Part shown: positions 57,135-64,000 of the stretch, in pieces
How the letters are laid out: each line of letters begins with the position of its first letter
Position numbering within the stretch: position 1 is the first letter of the stretch
Assembly: GCA_014281115.1 (NCBI GenBank)
Contig: JACONQ010000008.1
Location: forward strand, 2,418,001-2,482,000
Direction of reading: 5' to 3'
Length of the DNA stretch: 64,000 nt
From: Laburnicola sp. R22_1
Lineage: Eukaryota; Ascomycota; Dothideomycetes; Pleosporales; Didymosphaeriaceae
The notes under the pieces: generated by a model
Databases searched by the model: none
What the model was told of the DNA's origin: nothing
What the model saw: the letters and a program-made list of their open reading frames with translations, nothing else
Translations under genes and position numbers: made by a program

Positions 57135-60100
57135 GTAGTCTTGCCCTTAACTTCTTATATAAGGTAGAGGTTAAAGATTCTACCCTTATACTTAGATAGG
57201 TTAAAGAAAAGAATCTTAAATATGCTATTAGTAATAAGAGTATTTATTTTTATATAATCTAACTCTTTAAAAGGTGCTTTAAGTATTATAATTATACCTT
57301 CTATATAAAGCTTTAAAGACAGTTCCTAATTGCTTGTCTCCTTTTATGAAAGGAATATAGTATTCTTTCTTAAGCGGCCTCTCCTCCTCTTCTCTAGAGA
57401 ATCTCTTTATATAGGGGTATTATTATTTGTTTTATATAATAATAGGAGAGTATAATCTTTTTATAATAGTATAGCTTAACTTATATATAATAAAACTTTA
57501 CTAGACTATTTCCTAGGTTAAGAATTGTATTTCTATTCTTAATACCCTTAATCTTATATAGGCCTATCTATTTGCCTTTCTCTTTCTAGACTATAACTTT
57601 AGATCTAAGTAGGAGCTTAAGAACTTTATACGCTACTAATAGACTATTATAGGTGTTTAGTATATAATTAATATTAGTTTTATCTCTTTCCTTCTATAAT
57701 ATCTTTATTGCCTTTTTATATAGTATTTATATATATAATAATATTAGATAATAGGAGAGAATCTATACTAATTCTAGAATATGTACTAAATACTAGTAGT
57801 GTAAATATAGGGCTATCTAGGCCTATAGTATTATTAATAACTTTAATAACTATTTAGAGGATATCCTTCTTATTTATATAATCTTCTAGTTTAGTCTTAA
57901 AAAATATTAAAGGCTTTATAAAGAGGTGTATATAAATACTTAATCTTTTCTATTACCTAATATACTTTTATAGGTATTTGCCTATAGGTTATGCTAATAA
58001 TCTTTGTATAGTTCCTAAACTTATTTAATATAAAGTTTATACCTAGGTTATATATAATATAGTTAGGTAGGCCTTAGTAAATATTAATCTAGTATCTATA
58101 GAGGCTTTCTACGCATCTTGTGCAAATATTAATTTTAAGAAGATTATAGCTTAAAATAATATATCTATATTTATAATGTATAGTGCGTCTCTAGTTCTAA
58201 TATATATAATATTAATAATAATTTTATAGTTAAAGTAAGTATTATCCTTAATAGTAAACTTAAAGCAACGTAGGACTTATTTATACAATTAGTAGTAGTA
58301 GTAAAACTTCTAAATTTTGTTTAGTATAGTAGTATCTACTTTATAGTTAGTATTAGTAAGCATCTTTTAAAGTCTTTCTATATAGAAATGTCTAAATTAT
58401 TAATAAAGGCAACAGAGTTCTTATTAGTAAAGAAAGATATAGTTTCTTCCTTGCTAATATTAAAGAAAGGGTGTCTCTATTTGCGTATAATAAGTATAGT
58501 TATGCTATCCTTTTATATAATAATATTTAGAACATTATTAAAGTAGGCACTTAGCTTATTAGTATCTGCTAGTAATAGTAGGAATAGTATTAGAGTGTCT
58601 AGAATATAGGAGGTAACTATTCCTATTAGATTTATAATTTATATAGTTCCTAAAAATCCTTATAAGTTCTAATCTCTAAAGCTAATATTAGTATTACTAG
58701 GTATCTAATTAATTATTATATAGGGATTTTCCTATATATATGCCTCTCGCTATGCTTTACTAATAGTAGAAATTTTTACTACACTTATATTCTATAGTTT
58801 ACCTTAGTATATTATATAGTATTAATCTTTAAAAATAAACTATTCTATATACTCCTCTAGCTCTATCTTATAAATATGTTTACTAGTTATATAGTAAAGA
58901 TAGGTAGTAGTAATTAGGTAGAATACTTAATTGTTGCTATCCTTATTATTTTTACTCTACTTGTTTTTCTTTATATAAAGTAAGTTCCTTATTATTATAC
59001 CCTTCTATATTCTAAATATAGGACTAAACAGTTGTGTATAAAGGCGTTTTATTATTATACTCTTTATAGAAAGTAATATACTATCATATTGCGTAGGTAC
59101 GCTTATTATGTAGATAGTTAGAAGACTAATAACCTTCCTTATAGCACACAAAACACTTCTTTAGTTTTATATAAATATTATTTAATTAGAATCTAAATTG
59201 CAATAATAATAGTATAAATTGTCTATAAAATTCTTATCTATAAGGGCCTAGTAATCTTCCTTTTTATATAAGAAAGTTATATTTATAATTAGTGTAGTAC
59301 GCATTAGCCTTTTATAGGTACTAATTAGATTAGTAATTAATTACAACTTAGATTAATGCACAGAAATTAGTAAATAGAGCTTTATAGGTAGGCTTAGAGG
59401 TAAATATAGCCTACTCTAGCTCTAAGTGTTTATAGCATACTTATATAATAGTAGTATAAAAAGAAATTTCCCTAGTAAAGTCTATACCTAATACTCTTTA
59501 TATAAGGGTAAGCCTATTAATTATTGCCTCTAGGACTTTGTATAGACTTTTATTAGGATTCTTACACTAGTATTATATAAAAGCTATTATAGTTTAGTCT
59601 ATCTAATACTAGTTATAGTTAATAGTAGTATTAAAATAACTATTAAGTGCTTTATATAAGCACTTCTACAGTTATTTAGGGTAGATAGTATAGAGGTAAT
59701 ACTATACTATATAGCTAGTAAGAATATCTAGAAAAATATCTAGGTATTAATTTTTCGTAATATCTAGGCGTCTGTATAGATCTATAAAAATCCTAGTCTT
59801 GTTTGCTAAAATATTATATAAAGTTCTAGTATAGTTATTATCCTTATTCTATACCTTTTAAAATTAAATTATCTTATTAGCTAGAATTTTCTAAAAAAGT
59901 AGATTGTGCTTAGGCGGAAGTTTATATAGGTTAGATTATAGTATAGGCTTAGTCTATATAGATTAGTATAGTGCCTATAATTCGCGTTTAACTAGTAGTA
60001 GTTCTATTCTATATAGTGTTTAATAATCGAAAGTAGGTAGGTAGAATAGTAGTTAGGTACTATATGCAAAGAGTAGTAGTTTATTTAGTTATTTATATAA

Positions 60101-60305
60101 ATAAGATTATCCTTAGTACTTATATAAAGATTCTCTTAAGATATCTATAGGGACCTATAGCTATATAGGTGCCTATAGTAGTAATAACTTACTCTATTTA
60201 AGTTTGTGCAATAGCCTAACTAGCTCAAGTATTTTTAAGATTAGCCTTAGTATTTATATATAAGAAGTTAAGCAAGCTAGCAAAAGTAGTAATATATAAG
60301 TAATA
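57135..60305 (-). pseudogene. Copia gag-pol remnant, zinc knuckle and integrase
   Basis: Minus-strand half of the copia polyprotein lying right of the gypsy insertion. The zinc knuckle is at about 59165-59100 (KKCFVCYKEGY then SSNYLH, as in CFVCKKEGCWSxxH). The integrase core follows at about 58400-58050 (INIIYIRTRDALYIINID, corresponding to the VDVMYIDGxPVLHVVDEAT region of copia integrases). All frames are broken. Confidence 0.75.
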
Positions 60306-60307
60306 TA

Positions 60308-60405
60308 CAGTAGGGTAACACAAAAAAAAGCGCCTAGTAAAAAGATACCTTTTTAAAAGTTGTATAACTATGTGAGTTTCAATACTATGTAAATGAAAAG
60401 TATAC
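60308..60405 (+). repeat. Left terminal inverted repeat of the mariner element
   Basis: 98 bp, pairing with 62323-62421 with about ten differences, mostly C/T and G/A. Confidence 0.93.
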
Positions 60406-60761
60406 GGTTTTAAAGAGGAAATATAGGAAATTAAGATTAGGTACTAGTTACGTGCTTACTAAGCAGGGTCCTTAAGGTATCTATCTCTAATCTTAGTGTT
60501 TCTAAAAAGTCAATTTTTTAAGGCGTTATGACTTTTTTATTTAGTATGCTACTAGGCTAATGTTTTTACTAGCTATTCTAGGCCTAGTGTAGATTACGTA
60601 AGCAACATATCGGAGTACTTATATAGCTTAATTAAGAAATTATTTAAGGTTAAAAAATTACGTGATTTTAAAAGTTAATTAAATCACGTGATTTATTACT
60701 AAGATTATAGTATAATATGATATCTTTTGTCTAGTAAATTTTCTCTTTTGTATTTCCTCGA

Positions 60762-62022
60762 ATGGAGCCAACATTGTCAAAACTCGAAAGTTAAGTTTCT
60801 TTACTTAAAAAAGCAAATACTTCTAATTCTACTATTGCTACTACCCTTAATAAGTCTCTACAATCTATTAAAACTGCTATTAGACGTATTAATAAGAAAA
60901 ATAAGGGAGATAACTTATTAAAAGGGGTAAAACAAGGGAGAGTAACTAAGGTTACTTCTAGAGAGAAAAGAGTTATTAATAGGGATTTAACTAAAATCCT
61001 TAAGAAGACAAATAAGAGGCTATTAGAAGAGAATAGTTTTGGCTTTACTAAGAGGACGTTACAGAGAGTTTTAAAAGGAGAAGACTATTCTTTTAACGTC
61101 TCTAAGAAAAAGGCCTATTTAACTAAAGAAAGAGCTAAAAGAAGAGAATTCTGGGCTAAAGAGATAGTTAAGGAGCTAGAAAATATTAACTTTGCTAAAG
61201 TTATATTTTCTGACGAGTCTACTATCCAAAGGGGGCATGGTAATAGGCAAGAATATATAAGAAAAAGGGAAAAATCGAAAATTGGACCTGAACAGCACAA
61301 AAACCGAACAACTAGTAAGTTATTAATTTCTTTTAAATTCTAGAATTATAGAGCCCCTTGTTCCCTATAATTGGGCTATTTTACTTTTTTTATATCTTTT
61401 TTTTGAGCTAGTACTAATTCACTGAAAGCGCGAGATATTTCTATCTCAGTCTGGGGCTGTATTTGGATAGGAGGACGTTCTAAACTAGTGTTTTTAAGGG
61501 ACCCTATTAAAACTAGGACCTTTAATAACACTAGATATATACAGGAGTGTTTAAATTCTGTCTTAAAACCTCTTTTAAAAAGAGGTAAGTAAAGTATTCC
61601 TTTTTCTTCTTTTTTCTTTTTTCTTTTAATATATATAATATACTATATTTTTTATAATCTTATTCTTTATACTAATTATAACTAGGCTGGAAATTTCAAC
61701 AGGATAATTCGAAGATCCACGGAACTCCACAGGTGAAAAGGTGGTTTTCTAGGAATAAAGTCTTTGTTTTTGGGCATCCACCCTATTCACCAGACTTAAA
61801 TCCTATAGAAAACGTTTGGAGTCTATTAAAAGATAGGCTAGGAAAAGAAATAGGGCTTCTTTAGGCTTTAGCACTAGTAAATCTAGTGTAGAAGCCTTTA
61901 AAAGAGCTATACAAGAGGAGTGGGATTTAATTCCACAGGAGGCTATAGATCATTGTATACTATCTTTGCCTAAGCGTTATAATGATGTTATAGAGGCTAC
62001 AGGATGGTATACTAAGTACTAG
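60762..62022 (+). pseudogene. Tc1/mariner DD34E transposase with two introns, nearly intact
   Basis: Exons 60762-61314, 61450-61584, 61686-62022, separated by GTAAGT...CTCAG and GTAAGT...ACTAG introns of 135 and 101 bp that restore the frame. N-terminus: a helix-turn-helix (NSTIATTLNKSLQSIKTAIRR). Catalytic residues: Asp in VIFSDESTIQRG (61212-61214), Asp in FQQDNSKIHG (61703-61705) and Glu in PYSPDLNPIENVW (61808-61810), with 34 residues between the last two. Lesions: TAA at 60792-60794 (a likely former Gln), TAG at 61862-61864, and loss of one base near 61865, after which the frame resumes (FSTSKSSVEAFKRAIQEEW) to the stop at 62020-62022. Compared with the neighbouring retroelements it keeps most codons, pointing to later arrival. 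Confidence 0.9.
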
Positions 62023-62322
62023 TTATATATTATTTACTAGTTCTATCTAATTGTTTAATTTTAATTAATCTTTATCTTTTTCCTTATAATTATTATTTCT
62101 ATGAATAAACCTATAATGAAAATTAAGCTATATAGTCCTTATAGACTAAACTATAATATATATAAGTTATAGAATTTTATCCACGTAGAAAAAAAAGTTA
62201 TATAGGGTCAAAGTTTCAAGAAAAAATTCCCTTAACTTTACTAAAATACCTCTAGTTAGCGCTGATTACTAAGCTCTTACTAACCTTCTATACTAAATCT
62301 CCTAAACCTTCGCCCTAAAATG

Positions 62323-62421
62323 GTATACTTTTTATTTACATAGTGTTAAAACTCACCTAGTTATATAACTTTTAAAAAGGTATCTTTTTACTAGGCGCTT
62401 TTTTTGTGTGTCATCCTACTG
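62323..62421 (-). repeat. Right terminal inverted repeat of the mariner element
   Basis: Reverse complement of 60308-60405. Confidence 0.93.
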
Positions 62422-62423
62422 TA

Positions 62424-63244
62424 GTTTGCTAACACTTATAGCTTTAGTATCTATTCTTAGTATAATGCTCTTTTCTTTTAGGACTATAATAAGCTCTCTC
62501 CTAAACGCACAGTTTAACTTTAAAAAAATAGTGTTTTCCTATCCTTTAAAGTCTTCCTAGAATAATTCTAAGAAAGCTATCCCTTTTTAATATAACGCAT
62601 AATAATTAGTAATAGTATATACTGCGTATAATTATATTTCTAATAAAAAGGGATTATTTACTCGATTAATCTTATTCTTCTAGTACTTAGGTCTTATTTT
62701 CTTACGCAGTATTACCTCTAATATTCCTATCTCTTTAGTATACTTATTATACAGTCTAGTATATTTAGATATATTAGTATTATCTTATAAGGCAGAGGTA
62801 GTAAAGGCGGGAGCTTTATGTAAAGTAGTAGTAGGGATAGTTATTACATAACTAGTTTATTTAATAGGTTAGTTATATAAAGAGTTGCGCTTTATTAAAG
62901 TTTATTATTATCTAACTATATATTTATATAGTTACTAGTAGTATGCTTAGTGTACTATCTGCTCTTAAATTTTATATAATAGCAATATCTACTTACTATC
63001 TTAACAAAAAGGTTAATCTACTATCCCTGTAGATAAGAATAGGTTTTTATATCGTATACAATTGCTTTCTTTATTTTGTATAGTAGTAATAGTTACTTAC
63101 TAACTCTATAAAGGTTTAATCTGCTATTCTCTTGCGTATAAAAGACAAAGTATAATAAAACAAATTATATAGCTAATAATAACTTATATAATCTATCTTT
63201 ACTTTTACTAATTCGCAGTTAAGGGTTATTTAACTACTAATTAG
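62424..63244 (-). other. Copia 5' untranslated / gag start region
   Basis: Lies between the mariner and the copia 5' LTR. AT-rich with stops in all frames; by position it should hold the primer-binding site (next to 63244) and start of gag, but I cannot read either. Confidence 0.5.
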
Positions 63245-63530
63245 TATTAAATAAACTCTATAGCTAGCTATATAAATATTAATATCTAATACTCTATATT
63301 AGTAAGTATAGAGGGTGTATAGAATAATTATATAAAGAAAGAAAATAATATAATAGAACTAACTTAGTATTAATTACTTGTCTCTAAAGAGGTTGCAAGT
63401 AGAAAGGAGAAGATTCTATAGCGTATAGGCTGTAGCGTATAGGCATTATATAATCCTATATAATGCTATTATGCGATAATAATAAAATCTTAATACCTTT
63501 AGGTGTCCTTGCCCGTATAGTGTACAGACA
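63245..63530 (-). repeat. Copia 5' LTR (right copy)
   Basis: 286 bp, partner of 46781-47066. The right end keeps TGTACAGACA where the left copy has TATATAGACA. Confidence 0.9.
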
Positions 63531-63535
63531 TTTAT

Positions 63536-64000
63536 ATTATTTTTATATATTTATATATTATGTTTAGTCCCTTTATAGTTTCTATAGTACTATAGAGCTA
63601 GTTAGGCACTTTTTTAATTACTACTACTATAAGCCTTCTTTAACTACTTAGTAGCTATAAAGGCCTTAGTAGCTACTTAGGCTATTGCCTTACTATACTT
63701 TATAGTGCTACCTTACTAGATCTACTTATATTTATATATTTTCCTTTTAATTATTACTACTAATTGCTTTTTAAGCTTAGTAATTTAGGCTACTTAAAGT
63801 GCATTTTAATATAGTATTAGTTTACTATCTTTTATAAGCTAAAAGAAGCTAGTTTAGGCTATAATTAGTAATTAAGTAAAGAAATTGCTTACTAGTCTTA
63901 ACTAAGATCTAAACTTATATATATTGCTTAGTGTCTTTAACTACTATAGTGTTTCCTATAGTAGGGGTGCTAGTAGGGTACGTAGCTATACTTTAAGGCA
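63536..64000. other. AT-rich DNA outside the copia element
   Basis: Continues the RIP-like composition beyond the target duplication to the window end. No element recognised; probably another degraded transposon into which copia inserted. Confidence 0.5.

Larger units (their letters stand above)
60308..62421 (+). mobile_element. Tc1/mariner DNA transposon, nested in copia, only lightly mutated
   Basis: Terminal inverted repeats 60308-60405 and 62323-62421 (about 98 bp) start CAGTAGG(G/A)T(A/G)ACAC and share AAGCGCCTAGTAAAAAGATACC. TA flanks both ends (60306-60307, 62422-62423). The element is 2114 bp and encodes a DD34E transposase on the plus strand. It interrupts the 5' part of the copia element. 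Confidence 0.95.
46781..63530 (-). mobile_element. Ty1/copia LTR retrotransposon (minus strand), RIP-degraded, host of two nested insertions
   Basis: Two 286-bp direct repeats (46781-47066 and 63245-63530) are its LTRs, flanked by identical TTTAT at 46776-46780 and 63531-63535. On the minus strand, from right to left, I recognise mutated remains of the gag zinc knuckle (KKCFVCYKEGY, about 59165-59100), integrase core (about 58400-58050) and the RNase H end with a KDNPTNTYIKKAINQALESL segment (about 48600-48480). That order fits copia (integrase before reverse transcriptase). Removing the gypsy and mariner insertions leaves about 7.5 kb. Almost every codon block contains TAA/TAG. Confidence 0.88.

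Noticed and set aside
60727..60921. 64-codon frame at the start of the mariner element
   Set aside because: Out of frame with the transposase, which reads from 60762 with helix-turn-helix and DDE motifs.
61115..61300. Minus-strand frame inside the mariner transposase
   Set aside because: Shadow of transposase exon 1.
46781..64000. Possible CRISPR-like or satellite (centromeric) array in the AT-rich block
   Set aside because: No short regularly spaced repeats; the repeated parts are LTRs and TIRs of identifiable transposons.

Overview
The window is nuclear DNA of a filamentous ascomycete (Pezizomycotina; Dothideomycetes is my guess from gene style, not shown). The evidence is short GT-AG introns of about 45-110 bp in most genes, fungal protein families (SNU66/SART1, ADAM protease, facA-type acetyl-CoA synthetase, CE5, GH30, GH92, GH127/146), and transposons degraded by C-to-T/G-to-A changes that turn CAA, CAG and TGG codons into stops. 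That pattern is repeat-induced point mutation (RIP).

Layout. 1-31 kb is gene-rich and of normal composition. It holds the 3' end of a WD40 protein, acetyl-CoA synthetase (6 exons), an ADAM metalloprotease (2 exons), a broken membrane-protein gene, a coiled-coil protein of unknown function, a GH30 xylanase-type enzyme (3 exons, minus), SNU66, peptidyl-tRNA hydrolase 2 with a GC-AG intron, a zinc-finger protein with a 17-codon last exon, an F-box-like gene with an internal stop, a CE5 acetyl xylan esterase/cutinase, mitochondrial bL28, and a GMC oxidoreductase with an internal stop. 31-46 kb mixes genes and mobile DNA: an F-box gene with a frameshift, a Fot1/pogo transposon dead by RIP stops (35954-38091), an intact seven-exon cytochrome P450, GH92 alpha-mannosidase and GH127/GH146 beta-L-arabinofuranosidase.

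At about 46.4 kb the composition drops sharply to AT-rich DNA that lasts to the window end. I resolve most of it as one nested structure. A minus-strand Ty1/copia element has matched 286-bp LTRs and a TTTAT target duplication (46776-63535). A plus-strand Ty3/gypsy chromovirus with about 480-bp LTRs and a GTTAA duplication sits inside its pol gene (50006-57134). A Tc1/mariner element with about 98-bp inverted repeats, a TA duplication and a two-intron transposase sits near its 5' end (60306-62423). The mariner is far less mutated than the other two and is probably the latest arrival.

Together the secreted enzymes (GH30, CE5, GH92, GH127/146, GMC, ADAM) suit a plant-associated or saprotrophic life, with acetyl-CoA synthetase able to use the acetate released by CE5. 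That functional link is inference. They are spread among housekeeping genes and do not form a biosynthetic cluster. I found no wholly new system. The most informative items are the nested transposons, an inverted repeat shared between 13.3 kb and 46.7 kb, and several recently broken accessory genes.
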